Assembly (NCBI GenBank): GCA_029263125.1
Contig: JAJCYD010000047.1
Span: 1 to 64,000 of the forward strand
From: Solirubrobacteraceae bacterium
Lineage (GTDB): Bacteria > Actinomycetota > Thermoleophilia > Solirubrobacterales > Solirubrobacteraceae
DNA length: 64,000 nucleotides
Reading direction: 5' to 3'
Under the pieces are notes generated by a model, which searched no databases, was not told the origin of the DNA, and worked only from the letters and a program-made list of their open reading frames with translations. The first letter of the stretch is position 1. Each line of letters begins with the position of its first letter. The position numbers and the translations under genes are program-made. Of the stretch, positions 1 through 10,589 are shown in pieces.

Positions 1-1
1 C

Positions 2-133
2 GCCGGACTGCTCGACAGTCTGCGCGAGGAGATGATCCACGAACTCACTGCCGGCAACGAGGGCGCAGCCGAGCTGCTGATCCACAGCCCCTACATCGTC
101 CACGAGCTGCGCCGGCCGGCTGAACCGGACTGA
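2..133 (+). CDS. C-terminal end of an unidentified protein (partial)
   Basis: The window opens inside a plus-strand reading frame that runs 43 codons to a TGA at 131-133. The visible tail is hydrophilic and helix-like, with the stretch REEMIHELTAGNEGAAELL. Codon use is typical of the surrounding genes, so it is probably a real C-terminus. The start lies before the window and no family can be assigned. Confidence 0.5.
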   Translation, partial: AGLLDSLREEMIHELTAGNEGAAELLIHSPYIVHELRRPAEPD

Positions 134-210
134 CGAGCCGGCAGCACCCGCCGCGACTCGTCAAAGGGGGAACGTCCAACGGGACTTAGTTGCGGTCCGC
201 GCGGATGCGC

Positions 211-633
211 TCAGCGCGCCGGCGGGGGCAGCAGCTCGAGACCTTGAGCGGGAAGCGATTTGCGCTGGCACGCCGCCGCTAGCTGCCTGGCGGCCCGGTA
301 GATCTCAGCGCGCACAGCAGTCGCGAGCACGTTGGTGGTCGCGAGTGCTTCGCCATGGCCGCCAGACTCGACGATCGGGGTCATCACGAGGTTGTCGGCG
401 TCGACGACGCAACGCACGAGAACGGGCCCGTCCATGAAGCGCAGATCAAAGGCCGCCTGCCGGCCGTCCTCTGCAGCCTTCACCCACCAGCCGAGCACGA
501 CGCATGGGAAGTCCCACCACGCAGGATCGGGGAACGGCTCGCCGTCGAGCACGACATGGACTTGCCCAGCGACGTTTCCGCCGGTGCTGGCCAACTCCAG
601 CGATCCGTCGTCGACTGCGATCTCAAAGCGCAT
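211..633 (-). CDS. Uncharacterised 140-residue protein
   Basis: I do not recognise the family. The protein has no signal peptide or membrane segment. Its N-terminal half alternates short beta-like stretches with a Trp-rich patch (PAWWDFPCVVLGWWV, about residues 37-51). The C-terminal third is helical and ends in a Pro-rich tail. The ATG at 633 is preceded by AGGAG about 11 nt upstream, which supports this start. It stands alone, with about 250 nt free of genes on its upstream side, so context gives no functional hint. Its size and composition would suit a small cytosolic beta-sandwich or immunity-type protein, but that is a guess. Confidence 0.6.
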   Translation of the reverse strand: MRFEIAVDDGSLELASTGGNVAGQVHVVLDGEPFPDPAWWDFPCVVLGWWVKAAEDGRQAAFDLRFMDGPVLVRCVVDADNLVMTPIVESGGHGEALATTNVLATAVRAEIYRAARQLAAACQRKSLPAQGLELLPPPAR

Positions 634-889
634 GGAATATGGGTCTCCTGAGGCTCGGACGATCTCTCGCCTTCACGGGACGCCTGTCGTAGCCGCCAGC
701 CCGCAGAGGTCCCCAAGCGCGACGTCCCGCCAAAGCTGGCGCGTACCGCAGCCGAACGCTCAGCGGGACAGCCGCAACGGTCGGCGCGCGGCCCAACACC
801 TGCTCGTTGCGAGAGCAACCCCGCCCACCCTCTCAGTGAGCAGCTTCGAGCTATGGCGTTAGTTGGGACGGTCGCGCTCGGTCGGCGGG

Positions 890-3680
890 CTATGGGGCGA
901 TGGCTTTGGCGAGCTGTTCGCCGCGGATGCTTCGCGGCTCGTAGCCGGTGTACTGGATTGACAGCTGGCCTCCGGCCTTGGCGGCATCGGCGGGGAGGGT
1001 CTTGGTGAGCGACCATCTGCCGTTGTTGATCTTGGCTGCGTAGTTGAGGAACTTGGTGGTGGCGTCGGTCGCGGTGTATCCGAGGCGGATGCGGACCAGA
1101 CCGCGTGCGCGTGTGCTGGTCGTCCCCGACATGCGTAGCCGGCCCTTGTCGTCGATGCGGGTAGTGCCGCGCCTGAGAAGCGCCTTGCCTGATGCCGCTC
1201 GTAGACGCAGGTCGTCGCGGCGGACGCGGTCGTTGCCGGCGTAGGTCATCGTCAGGATGCCGGTTGTCTTGCGGCGCTGTGAGGCCGGTAGGCGGCGGTC
1301 GATGCGGATCGTCCGGTTCTGGATGGGTGCTGTGAATCGGATGGTCGTCCCGGCTGATCGGTAGCGGACGTTGACGCGTCCGGTCGCGCGTCCCGTGATA
1401 CGGGCAAGCACATCAAGCCTTCCGCCGTGAACTTCGGCGCGCTGCACCTGAAGCTTCGCGGGGAACACCTCGAGCGCTGGCGGTGGCGCCAGCGGCCGCG
1501 CCAGCGACGGCGATGACACGGGTGGTGGCGGCGGTGGCGGCGGTGCCGGTGGCGGCGGTGGCGGCGGAGGAGGAGGTGGAGGAGGAGGCGGTGGGCCCGC
1601 CGAACCGAACGCGAACGCAGCGAAGTTCGGCTGGATGCGACCGTCGGGGAACGTCGCCGACCCGCCGAAGTACAGCCGTCCGCCATCCGATGCCATCACG
1701 TTCGGGCGGGTCGGCAAGCCGATGCGGGGCGGCGACCAACCGAGGTCGGCACCCGTCGCCGCATCGAGCGCCGCCACGGAGGGAAGGGCTACGCCGCCCG
1801 GCGCCAGATTGCCGAACACGAACACGACACCCGCCCTGACGGTCATCGCGCGCAATTGCGGCTCGTTCCAGTTGGGCCGGTCGTTGAACGCGGGGGCGAA
1901 CCCCGGATCGGGCGCGTGCGTAGCGGCATCGAAGGCGTGCGCCCCGCGCCCCTCGGCGACGTAGAGCCGGTCACCGACGATCTGCGCAGCGCTCGGCAGC
2001 GCGAACTCCTCCAAGCCCGGCTCGCGGGCGACCCCCGTGGCCGGGTCGTACACGCGCGTGCGGAGGTTGCCGAGGACGATGACGTGCTGGTCGTTGCCCA
2101 CGATGACGCTCGCGAACGCGTCGAACGGCGGTGACGGCATCGCCCCGACGGGTTCCCCGGTCAACGGGTTGAGCACGGCGGCGCCGTTGACGCCGCTGCC
2201 GAGTGAGCCGACGTGACCACCGGCCCAGAGGCGGCCGGCGATCATCGCCATGTCGTCGACGATCCAGTCGTTGGCGACGTCGAAACCCGGGATTCGCGCG
2301 CCGTCGGCGGCGCGCAGCGCGTAGATGTGGTACCGCGCGCCCGGCGTAGGCCCTCGCCACGTAAAGGCGATCGCCGGCGAGCTCGATCGGACCGCCGTTC
2401 GGGACGTCGGCGACGAACGACGGGTCCGGACGGCCCGTCGCGGTGTCCAGCGCGACGACGCCGCGGTTGCGCTGTCCGCCGACGCTGCCGAGGTCTCCGC
2501 CGAGGAACACGCGCGAACCCTGCAGGGCGATCGCGAGCACCCGGTCGTCGGCTCCCGGCGCCCACGTCGGATCCGGGTCGCCGCCGGCGAGGCTCAGCGC
2601 CGCGACGTTGCGCTCGGGCGATCCGCACAACGAGCCCCGGCTGCCCATGTATACGCGCACCCCGTCGCTCGCCAGTACATCGGCGACGGTGTCGGGCTGC
2701 GCGCACCACCCCGCGTCCAGCGTGCCGGTGACGGGATCGAGTGAGCCCGTCCGCTGCGCGGCAACGCCGTTGAGAGAGCCGGTGCCCGAAACGATGACGC
2801 GCCCGCCCGCCGCGAGCATCGACACGACCTCGCCGCTCTCCGTCGGCGTCCAGGCCGGATCGAGGACCCCAGTCTGCGCGTCGACGAGCGCGAGCCCTGC
2901 GCGCGGCTCGCCGTTGACGGAGTAGAAGCGCCCTCCGAGATAGAGCCGGTCGCCGGAGAGCGCGATCACGCCGACGCGGTCGGTCGTCGTCACGGTCGCG
3001 AACGACGGGTCCGCCGCACCGGTCGCGGCATCGAGGCGCTGCAGCGCTGTGCTCGTGGCGACGAGCAGTTCGCCGCCGTCGAGCGCGAGGTCGGTCACCC
3101 CGAGCGACGCCAGCTGCGGGGCGAAGCCGGGGTCGCGCTCCCCGGTCTGCGCGTCGAACGCGACGAGCCGCGCCGCCGGGTACCCCTCGATCGCCTGGAA
3201 CACGCCGCTGACGATGACCCGATCGCCCGCCGGCACGATGTCGTAGATCTCCGCGCGCTTGCCCTCCGGAGGGTTGACGGCCGGCGTCCAATCGCCATCG
3301 AGCGACCCGTCCGCTCGTACCCGGGCAAGCGCGCCCCGAGCGGCGCCACCGGCGACGTCGAAGTCGCCGCCGACGTACCAGCCGCCGCTGCCGTCCGGCG
3401 CCGCGGCCTCCACCTGGGCCTCGAAGCGCGCGGAGTCGATCCGCGCCCCGGCGGCATCGACGACTACACCATGGCCCGTGCTGGGGCCCCAGTTGTAGAA
3501 CGCGCCGCTGACGTAGACGCGGTCGCCGGCCGGCACGATCGAGGTGACCGGCCCGTTGGGGATCCACCACGACGCGAGCGGCGTCGTCGACGGCAGCTCG
3601 GCGGGCGCCGCGCCGGCCGCGGCCGGCGCAGGAACGCAGCATGCCGCGATCGCCGCCAGCGCGGCTGAGATGCGTCTCAC
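890..3680 (-). pseudogene. Secreted beta-propeller-like repeat protein, frameshifted
   Basis: Two overlapping frames together encode one protein of about 930 residues. The first, from the ATG at 3680, begins with an Ala-rich signal peptide. Repeats of about 45-50 residues follow, built on a pattern like GDRLYVGG..., VALDAATG and PDPSF, as in delta-60 or PQQ-like beta-propellers. Near 2335-2350 this frame dissolves into Arg-rich nonsense, and the propeller pattern resumes in the next frame (RYHIYALRAADGARIPGF, then GRLWAGG). The span of 2791 nt is one more than a multiple of three, which fits a single inserted base. The second part ends with a run of about 17 prolines and two or three C-terminal beta-rich modules. 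A surface or secreted location is likely. It may be a true pseudogene or a sequence error. Confidence 0.75.
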
Positions 3681-3927
3681 GCGTTGATCGTACGGCCGTG
3701 ACCAAGCGGGACTGGACGATCAGCCCTCCAGCAGGTCGAGCACCGCCTCCTCGACGGGGCCCCTGGATCGCCGTCGCCCCGGGCTCGATACGGCGCCGCG
3801 GGCGCCGACCTGTGGTAGCAACCACGTTGTGCGCGGCCGGCGCTGCTCCTTTTGCCTGGACGCAGTTGTGTGTGGAGCTCGACGCCGGCGTACATACGCG
3901 GATCCTTGAGGGCACGCGCCCTAGGCG

Positions 3928-4209
3928 CTATGTCTCCTGCTTGGTCCCGTATCGCTGCCTGGCCGCCTCGCCAGACGTACCGAGCACAGAGCCGATGAAC
4001 GCCCACGAATAGCCGTGCGCGCGGGCTTGGTCGACGGCGCTCCGGATCGACCGCTCGGCCGCTGACCTGGACACCGCGGCGTCGCGGAGGGCGGCGAAGA
4101 CTTCGGCGTCGCGCTCGTCGTCCGCCGCGGGCTCGTAGGTCTCGAAGCGTCGGGCCAGCTCGTCGGCGTGGTCGAGGATGTCTTGGACGGTGCGTGGCAT
4201 GTCGATCAC
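3928..4209 (-). CDS. Small HTH protein, putative antitoxin
   Basis: This 93-residue protein has an acidic helical N-terminus (DILDHADELARRFETYEP) and a C-terminal helix-turn-helix-like segment (SWAFIGSVLGTSGEAARQRYG). That pattern is common in small actinobacterial DNA-binding antitoxins. The GTG start at 4209 overlaps the stop of the upstream toxin-like frame by four bases (GTGA), the usual translational coupling of a toxin-antitoxin pair. An in-frame ATG at 4200 is an alternative start. By analogy it would neutralise the partner and repress the pair. The antitoxin role rests on layout and HTH shape, not on a certain family match. Confidence 0.6.
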   Translation of the reverse strand: MIDMPRTVQDILDHADELARRFETYEPAADDERDAEVFAALRDAAVSRSAAERSIRSAVDQARAHGYSWAFIGSVLGTSGEAARQRYGTKQET

Positions 4210-4435
4210 CTCAGGAACTTGTCGCGGGCCTTCATCGCGTGCACGACGACCGGGCCGGCCGACCGTCGATGACGACGATCTCGTAGATGATCGCTGCGTG
4301 GTTGGCGCCGATGATCATCGTGAAGCCGTCATCGAGCTCAAAGACGCCCATTGGGTGTTGGTAGGCATGCCGGATGTCCTCGTCGCTGACGCCGTGCTTG
4401 CGGGCGCTCGCCGCGATGACCAGATCCACGCCCAC
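4206..4435 (-). pseudogene. BrnT-like small toxin, apparent frameshift near the 3' end
   Basis: From a GTG at 4435 (or 4429) the frame encodes DLVIAASARKHGVSDEDIRHA, then FELDDGFTMIIG and IIYEIVVIDG. This compact fold resembles BrnT-type ribonuclease toxins widespread in actinobacteria. The continuous frame then reads SSCTR and stops at 4232. The expected ending, GPVVVHAMKARDKFLR, lies in another frame and stops at 4206-4208, exactly overlapping the antitoxin start. One missing base around 4248-4262 explains both facts. The gene is therefore either a recently inactivated toxin or a sequence error. The family name is tentative. Confidence 0.55.
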
Positions 4436-4586
4436 GCATGACAAGTTACCTTGCCGCCCGAGTCTTGTCGAGATCGCATGCCAACGCGGTCGACGGGGAG
4501 AGGTCGTCGCGCTGGGGATCCCTGACCGCGGCGTCGTAGCCACACCAGCGACGCTGCTGCTTCTGCCTTCAAGCAGCAGTCGCGGA

Positions 4587-5066
4587 CTAACCCAGCGGAT
4601 TTGTATCCGACTTGCCCTGAGCCCACCGCGTGTACGCGGCGGTCAACTCCTTCTGGCGCTTCGTGATGGCCTTGACTTGCGCCCTCTCGCCGGTGAAGCG
4701 CGTGACGAGCGCGAGCGTCGCGTCGGCTCGCTCCTCGTGGCTCAACGCACGCTGCTGGTGAGGTCGCTGGTCAAGCGCGCAGAGGGCCGTGAACGGCTCA
4801 TACCAGTCGCCCCCGATCTTGACCTCAATGTCCCAGACGCCTCGGTCCTCGGTCATACGGACGCGCTTCACGCCCGCGCCGCCGGGCGAGGCCAGCTCGA
4901 TCCGTCCGCCGCCGGGCCAGGGGTGCCACTCCTCGGACTCCACGCTGAAACCGCACCGCTGGAGCTCGGCAACGAGCGCAGCCAAACCCGCCGGAAGCTC
5001 CATGACGCTGACGGTACTCGGCAACGTTCCCGGACGCGGCGCTTCCGCTTTCGCCTGAACGGGCAC
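4587..5066 (-). CDS. Uncharacterised protein of up to 159 residues
   Basis: I cannot assign a family. The middle of the protein alternates strands and helices: GLAALVAELQRCGFSVESEEW, then a Gly-rich turn, then VWDIEVKIGGDWYEPF. It ends in a basic helix (RQKELTAAYTRWAQGK). There is no signal or membrane segment. The GTG at 5066 gives the longest form. The ATG at 5003, just before ELPAGLAALV, may be the true start because the first 21 residues are low-complexity. It lies upstream of nothing obvious and downstream of the toxin-like pair, in an accessory stretch beside the nuo operon. Confidence 0.5.
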   Translation of the reverse strand: MPVQAKAEAPRPGTLPSTVSVMELPAGLAALVAELQRCGFSVESEEWHPWPGGGRIELASPGGAGVKRVRMTEDRGVWDIEVKIGGDWYEPFTALCALDQRPHQQRALSHEERADATLALVTRFTGERAQVKAITKRQKELTAAYTRWAQGKSDTNPLG

Positions 5067-5210
5067 TCCGGTCGGGTTCGACCAACGCTCGCAAGCCCGG
5101 TCCGAGCACCGATCGGCGTCTCAGAGGAGCGGCCGCCGGTACCGGAGGGGTCGACGCACGAGGTCAGCCGCATCGCGGTCTGATCGCTCGATCCCCGCCC
5201 GCCGCACGCC

Positions 5211-6758
5211 TCAGAGCAGGCCGAGCGCCTCGCCGGCGTCGCGCACGAGATTGAACAGGGGCGAGGGCACGACGCCGAGCACGATCGTCAGGGCGCCGAA
5301 GAGGACCGCCACGCCGACGACCTCGCCCTGCGCGCGCGCGCCGGTCGCCTCGTCCGAGCCACCCGACAGCACCGGCTCCGCGGCGGGTGGGGGTAGCGCG
5401 AGCTCCGCTGACGCGTCCTCCTCGGCCGGGCGCATCCAGATCGCGGCGATCACCTTCAGGTAGTAGGCGAGGGAGATCATCGAGCCGACGACGATGAAGA
5501 CCGCCAGCCACGCGTAGCTGCCGTCGACCGCCGCATCGATGAGGTAGAACTTTCCGATGAAGCCGGCGGTCGCCGGGAAGCCGGCGAGCGCGAGCATCGC
5601 GATCGTCATCGGCCAGGCGAGCATCGGTCGCGTCGCTCCGAGCCCGTTCAGCGACGAGATGTCGTCGCCCAGCGGCGTGTCGCGTTCGCGCGCGACGATC
5701 ACGGCGAACGCCGCGAGGTTCATCACGAGGTAGACGGCGAGGTAGAAGACCGTGGCCTGCAGGCCCAGCCGCGAGGCGACCACGACGCCGGCCAGCATGT
5801 AGCCCGCCTGCGCGACCGAGGAGTAGGCCAGCAGCCGCTTGAGCGAGGACTGGCCGAGGGCGCCGACGTTGCCGACGACGATCGTGAGCGCCGCGAGCGC
5901 CGCCAGCGGTGGGCCCCAGTCCAGCGAGACGTCGATCAGCGCGACGTCGAACAGGCGCAGGATGACGCCGAACGCGGCCGCCTTCGTCGCGACGGCCATG
6001 AACGCCGTGATCGGCGTCGGCGCGCCCTCGTAGACGTCCGGCGTCCACTGGTGAAACGGCGCCACGGAGGCCTTGAACCCCAAACCGACGATCGTCAGGG
6101 CGACGCCGGTGAGCAGCAGCGGGTCGCTCGCCAGGCCGCCGCCCGTGCCGAGCACGGCGGCGATCGCGGCGAAGTCCGTGGCGCCCGTGGCGCCGTACAC
6201 GAACGCCAGGCCGTAGAGCAGCGTCGCCGATCCGACCGAGCCGACGACGAGGTACTTCAGCCCCGACTCCAGCGACGAGGCGCGGCGCATCTCCGTCGCG
6301 CAGAGGACATACAGCGGGATCGACAGCAGCTCGAAGCCGAGGAACACCGACACGAGATTCTGCGCGGCGACAAGCACGATCATGCCCGCGATGCTCGTCA
6401 GCAGCAGCGCGTGGTACTCGCCGTGCGCGGCCTCGCGCGGTGCGACGTGGCGCCAGGAGAGCACGACCGTCGCGATGCCCGCGACGCAGAACAGCAGCGT
6501 CAGCACGAGCGTCAGCTCGTCCAGGCGCAGCGCCCCGGCCAGCAGGTCCGTGCGCTCGCCCCACTGCCAGACCGACAGCCCACCCGCGACGGCGAGGCTG
6601 ACGATCGACAGCGACGGCACGAGGATCTCGCGGACCGCTCGTGACCGCAGCAGGCCCAGCATCAGCACGAACAGCGCGCCCGCGAAGACCGCGATCAGCG
6701 GCGACAGCCCAGCCCAGTCGATCTCCGGACCGGCGATCGTCGACGCGGCGAACATCAT
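5211..6758 (-). CDS. nuoN: NADH-quinone oxidoreductase subunit N
   Basis: This antiporter-like membrane subunit of complex I is 515 residues long with about 14 predicted membrane helices. It carries the proton-channel region shared with NuoL and NuoM (LKRLLAYSSVAQAGYMLAG). A hydrophilic loop near residues 435-470, rich in Glu, Ala and Pro, is longer than in enterobacteria. The ATG at 6758 overlaps the nuoM stop (ATGA), showing translational coupling. It is the last gene of the nuoJ-N half-operon. Confidence 0.96.
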   Translation of the reverse strand: MMFAASTIAGPEIDWAGLSPLIAVFAGALFVLMLGLLRSRAVREILVPSLSIVSLAVAGGLSVWQWGERTDLLAGALRLDELTLVLTLLFCVAGIATVVLSWRHVAPREAAHGEYHALLLTSIAGMIVLVAAQNLVSVFLGFELLSIPLYVLCATEMRRASSLESGLKYLVVGSVGSATLLYGLAFVYGATGATDFAAIAAVLGTGGGLASDPLLLTGVALTIVGLGFKASVAPFHQWTPDVYEGAPTPITAFMAVATKAAAFGVILRLFDVALIDVSLDWGPPLAALAALTIVVGNVGALGQSSLKRLLAYSSVAQAGYMLAGVVVASRLGLQATVFYLAVYLVMNLAAFAVIVARERDTPLGDDISSLNGLGATRPMLAWPMTIAMLALAGFPATAGFIGKFYLIDAAVDGSYAWLAVFIVVGSMISLAYYLKVIAAIWMRPAEEDASAELALPPPAAEPVLSGGSDEATGARAQGEVVGVAVLFGALTIVLGVVPSPLFNLVRDAGEALGLL

Positions 6759-8284
6759 GGGGCCCTCTCGATCTCAAACCCGGGGGGCACGACGGCTTCG
6801 GCCTGGGCCGCGGGAGGCGGCGCGGAGAGGCTCGTGACGGTCGGCTCGCTGCGCTGCAGCGCGAACTGCGGGTACAGCGCGATCGCGATGATCGCCAGCA
6901 CGAGCGGGACGAGCACCAGGCCGTCGCGCATCGACATCTCGCTGGCCTCCACGCGCGGGCCGGTGCGGTTGTGCACGCTGCGGATGAACAGCCGCAGCGC
7001 GTACGCGGCGGCGAGCACGACGCCCGACGAGGCGATGATCGCGATCGTCATCTTCGTCTCGAAGACGCCGAGCAGGATCAGGAACTCGCCGACGAAGTTC
7101 GACGACCCGGGCATCGCCAGCGTCGCGAACGTCACGACCAAGAAGAGCGTCGTGAGGACCGGCGCGCGGGTCGCGATGCCGCCCATGTCGCGGATGTCCT
7201 CCGAGCCGCCGGCGCGCGCCGACAGCAGCGCCACGACGAAGAACGCCGGCGCGACCACCAGGCCGTGGTTGAACGCCTGCAGGATCGCGCCCTGCGCGCC
7301 CTGGGCGTTCAACGCGAAGATCCCCAGCACGATGAAGCCGAGCTGGGCGATCGAGGAGTACCCGAGGATCAGCCGCACGTGCGTCGTCGTGAACGCCATC
7401 ACCGAGCCGTAGAGGATCGAGGCCAGAGCGATCAGCAGCATCAGCGTCTGGAAGTGCTCGCTGGCGTCGGGGAAGAACGGCAGGCTGATGCGCAGGAAGC
7501 CGTAGGCGGCGACCTTGCTCAGCACGCCGGAGAAGAGCGCAAGGACCGGCAGCGGCATCGCCTTGTAGCCGTCGGGCATCCATCCGTGAAACGGGAACGC
7601 CGGCATCTTCACGAGGAACGCGGCGGCAAACGCGAGAAACAGCCAGTTCTGCGTCGAGGAGCCAAGCGAACGCTCGGCGAGGTCCGAGAAGGCGAAGGAG
7701 ACCTTGTCGGTGCCTTCGGCTGCGAGCACGCCCGTCGCCACCGCGGCGGTCAGCATCAGCAGCGAGCCGACCAGCGTGTAGATGACGAGCTTCATCGTCG
7801 CCTGCACGCGCCTGGCGCCGCCCCAGATCCCGGTGAGGAAGAAGAACGGCACGAGCATGAGGTCGAAGAAGACGACGAACAGGGCCAGATCCTGGGCGAG
7901 CAGCGCGCCGAGCACCGACGTCTGCGCGAGGCCGAGGTGGAAGTAGTACAGCCGCGGGTTGTCGGCGGCGTGCTCGGGGGTCCAGAACGTCGACCACAGC
8001 GTGCAGGCGAACCACAGGATCGCCGTCAGCAGGACGAGGAAGAGGTTCAGCCCATCCAGGCCGAGCGCGTAGCTGATCCCGAGCTCGGCGATCCACGTCT
8101 CGTCGGTGACGTACTGCAGCGCGCCCGCCGAGCTCTGGAAGTCCACGACGTACGTGATCGCGTAGCCGAGCACGAGCAGCGTGCCGCCGAGCGCGAGCTT
8201 CGGCGCGAGCTTGGCGGGCAGCAGCAGCCCGGCGACGCCGAGCGCCAGCGGGATCCACAGCATGATCGACAGGTGCAGGGTCAT
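6755..8284 (-). CDS. nuoM: NADH-quinone oxidoreductase subunit M
   Basis: This 509-residue polytopic subunit is one of the three Mrp-like antiporter modules that pump protons in complex I. Family features visible include the channel Glu in helix 5, VKMPAFPFHGWMPD, and YSSIAQLGFIVLG. The ATG at 8284 overlaps the nuoL stop by four bases. The open frame continues further upstream, but that part lies within nuoL and has no membrane character, so the short start is preferred. Confidence 0.96.
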   Translation of the reverse strand: MTLHLSIMLWIPLALGVAGLLLPAKLAPKLALGGTLLVLGYAITYVVDFQSSAGALQYVTDETWIAELGISYALGLDGLNLFLVLLTAILWFACTLWSTFWTPEHAADNPRLYYFHLGLAQTSVLGALLAQDLALFVVFFDLMLVPFFFLTGIWGGARRVQATMKLVIYTLVGSLLMLTAAVATGVLAAEGTDKVSFAFSDLAERSLGSSTQNWLFLAFAAAFLVKMPAFPFHGWMPDGYKAMPLPVLALFSGVLSKVAAYGFLRISLPFFPDASEHFQTLMLLIALASILYGSVMAFTTTHVRLILGYSSIAQLGFIVLGIFALNAQGAQGAILQAFNHGLVVAPAFFVVALLSARAGGSEDIRDMGGIATRAPVLTTLFLVVTFATLAMPGSSNFVGEFLILLGVFETKMTIAIIASSGVVLAAAYALRLFIRSVHNRTGPRVEASEMSMRDGLVLVPLVLAIIAIALYPQFALQRSEPTVTSLSAPPPAAQAEAVVPPGFEIERAP

Positions 8285-10293
8285 GAGGCGAGCAGGAAGT
8301 AGAAGATGACGCCCGCCATGCCCGCGACCAGCAGCGCCGCGTAGTAGCGCAGGAAGCCGGTCTGTGCCGCGCGCACGGCGGAGGATCCGGCGCGCACGAT
8401 CCCGGTCGCCCCGCCGACGAGCAGGCCGTTGACGAAAACGCGCTCGAAGGTCTGCTGGGCGAAGGATCCCAGCCACTGCGCCGGCCGGACGACCGTGAAA
8501 TCGATCAGCTCGTCGAAGTACCACGTGTTGACGAGGAAGGTGTGCAGGCCGCGCGAGCGCTCGCGGATGCGCTCGGACATGCCCGGGTTCTTGACCCAGA
8601 TGACATACGCGAGGCCGATGCCCGCAAGGCCGACGACGGTGCCGATGATCAGCCCGAAGCCGATCAGCCCGCCGCTTGGCTCACGCTCGAAGAGGGCCGA
8701 CTCGTGGAAGGACGGCTCGAGGAAGCGGTCGATGACGTGCGTGACCTTCGGGATCTGCAGCAGGCCGCCGACGATCGTCAGGAACGCGAGCGTTCCCATC
8801 GCGACCTTCATCGACGTCTCGCGCTCGGCGATGTGGTGCTCGGGACCGGGGAAGCCGACGTCGGTGTCCTCGACCTCGCCGGTGGCGGGGTTTGCGTGGA
8901 CCTCGGGGTGGTGGATGTGCCCCTCCTCGAGCTCGAGCGCCTCGGGCACCGGAGCGCCCCAGAACGCGCGGAAGATCATCCGGAACGTGTAGACGCCGGT
9001 GAGGAACGCGCCCGCGTAGCCGGCGACGTAGAGGCCCCAGTACCAGCCGCCGCGGTCGCCGATCAGCAGCAGGATCTCGTCCTTGGAGAAGAAGCCCGAG
9101 AACGGCGGGATGCCCGCGAGCGCCAGCCCGCCGATGACCATGCAGCCGTAGGTGAACGGCATCGCCTTCTTGAAGCCGCCCATCTTGTCGAGGCTCTGCT
9201 GGCCGGCCATCGCGGCGATGATCGAGCCGGCCGCCATGAACAGCAGCGCCTTGAAGAAGGCGTGGGTCATGAGGTGAAACAGCCCGGCCGCGTAGGCCCC
9301 GGCGCTGACGGCCATGATCATGTAGCCGATCTGCGACATCGTCGAGTAGGCGATCACGCGCTTGAGGTCGGTCGCCGCGATCGCGATCGTGCCGGCGATC
9401 AGCAGCGTCAGGCAGCCGATCACCGCGCCGACGTCGGCCGCCGTCGGCGCGAGCTCGAACAGCGGGTGCATGCGCGCAATGAGGTAGACGCCGGCGGTGA
9501 CCATCGTCGCGGCGTGGATCAGCGCGCTGACCGGGGTCGGGCCCTCCATCGCGTCGGGAAGCCAGGTGTGCAACGGCACCTGCGCGGACTTCGCGAACGC
9601 GCCGACGAGCAGCAGGATGCAGCCCGCGACGAGGTCGGGGTCATTGGAGGCGAAGTCCTCCTTGATGCCCTCGAAGGTCGCCAGGAAGTCCAGTGAGCCG
9701 GTGTGGCGGAAGATGAAGTACGTCCCGAGCACGAGCCCGACGTCGCCGACCACGTTGATGATGAAGGCCTTGATGCCGGCGTTGGTCGCCGTCGTGCGGC
9801 GATACCAGAAGCTGATCAGCATGTAGGACGCGGCGCCGACGAATGCCCAGCCGACGATCAGCATCACGAAGTTGCCCGCCAGGACGAGCAGCAGCATCGA
9901 GAAGACGAAGAAGTTCAGGTAGGCGAAGAAGCGCGTGTAGCCGCGGTCGGAGTCCAGGTAGGCGATCGAGTAGACGTGGATCAGCGTCGAGACACCCGCG
10001 ACGACGAGGATCATGAAGACCGACAGCGGGTCGACCAGCAGCGAGAGCTGGGCGTCGACGCCGGCGGTCTTCGCGTAGTCCCACGCGACCGCGCGGACCT
10101 GGCGGTGCTCCTCGCCGAGACCCTGCAGGGAGATGAGCGTCGCGACGGCCGACGCGAAGGACAGCGCCATCGCGCCGGTCGCCACATAGGCCGGACTGCG
10201 GCCCGGCAGCTTGCGCGCGCCCAGCGCGACCGCGAGCATCCCCGCCAGCGGGAAACCCAGCGTCAGCCAGGCGAAGAGCTCGACCGACGTCAT
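8281..10293 (-). CDS. nuoL: NADH-quinone oxidoreductase subunit L
   Basis: The largest antiporter-like subunit of complex I, 670 residues. It has the diagnostic stretches [19 protein letters not shown] and [16 protein letters not shown] and the long C-terminal lateral helix region. A His/Glu-rich hydrophilic insert lies near residues 450-490 ([14 protein letters not shown]). The ATG at 10293 overlaps the nuoK stop. It sits between nuoK and nuoM, as is normal for nuoA-N operons. Confidence 0.96.
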   Translation of the reverse strand: MTSVELFAWLTLGFPLAGMLAVALGARKLPGRSPAYVATGAMALSFASAVATLISLQGLGEEHRQVRAVAWDYAKTAGVDAQLSLLVDPLSVFMILVVAGVSTLIHVYSIAYLDSDRGYTRFFAYLNFFVFSMLLLVLAGNFVMLIVGWAFVGAASYMLISFWYRRTTATNAGIKAFIINVVGDVGLVLGTYFIFRHTGSLDFLATFEGIKEDFASNDPDLVAGCILLLVGAFAKSAQVPLHTWLPDAMEGPTPVSALIHAATMVTAGVYLIARMHPLFELAPTAADVGAVIGCLTLLIAGTIAIAATDLKRVIAYSTMSQIGYMIMAVSAGAYAAGLFHLMTHAFFKALLFMAAGSIIAAMAGQQSLDKMGGFKKAMPFTYGCMVIGGLALAGIPPFSGFFSKDEILLLIGDRGGWYWGLYVAGYAGAFLTGVYTFRMIFRAFWGAPVPEALELEEGHIHHPEVHANPATGEVEDTDVGFPGPEHHIAERETSMKVAMGTLAFLTIVGGLLQIPKVTHVIDRFLEPSFHESALFEREPSGGLIGFGLIIGTVVGLAGIGLAYVIWVKNPGMSERIRERSRGLHTFLVNTWYFDELIDFTVVRPAQWLGSFAQQTFERVFVNGLLVGGATGIVRAGSSAVRAAQTGFLRYYAALLVAGMAGVIFYFLLAS

Positions 10294-10589
10294 CCCTGCA
10301 GCTCGCGCATCTCGTCGACGTCGATCGGCAGCTTGCGGCGGTGCATCGCCACGATCAGGCCGAGGCCGACGGTGACCTCGCAGGCTGCGACGACCATGAC
10401 GATGATCGCGAAGATCTGGCCGTCGGGGTCGCCGTGCATGCGCGAGAAGGCGATCAGCGCGAGGTTGCCGGCATTGAGCATCAGCTCGATGCACAGCAGG
10501 ATCACCAGCGGGCTGCGGCGGGTGAGCACGCCGCCGGCGCCGATCGTGAAGATCAGGGCGGAGACGGCGAGATACCAGCCGATGTCCAT
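10290..10589 (-). CDS. nuoK: NADH-quinone oxidoreductase subunit K
   Basis: A 99-residue subunit with three membrane helices, the normal size for NuoK. It retains the conserved region around [19 protein letters not shown], whose buried Glu is essential for proton transfer in this family. Its ATG overlaps the nuoJ stop by one base (TGATG), and its stop overlaps the nuoL start by four. Confidence 0.96.
   Translation of the reverse strand: MDIGWYLAVSALIFTIGAGGVLTRRSPLVILLCIELMLNAGNLALIAFSRMHGDPDGQIFAIIVMVVAACEVTVGLGLIVAMHRRKLPIDVDEMRELQG

Noticed and set aside
1971-2330. Arg-rich C-terminus of the first propeller frame as a genuine basic tail
   Set aside because: The propeller pattern continues in the neighbouring frame at the same place, so the Arg-rich tail is out-of-frame translation.
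6641-8302. Long plus-strand frame opposite nuoM
   Set aside because: Its composition is Arg, Glu, Gln, His and Asp with no domains. It is the antisense of nuoM, whose membrane helices and motifs are clear.
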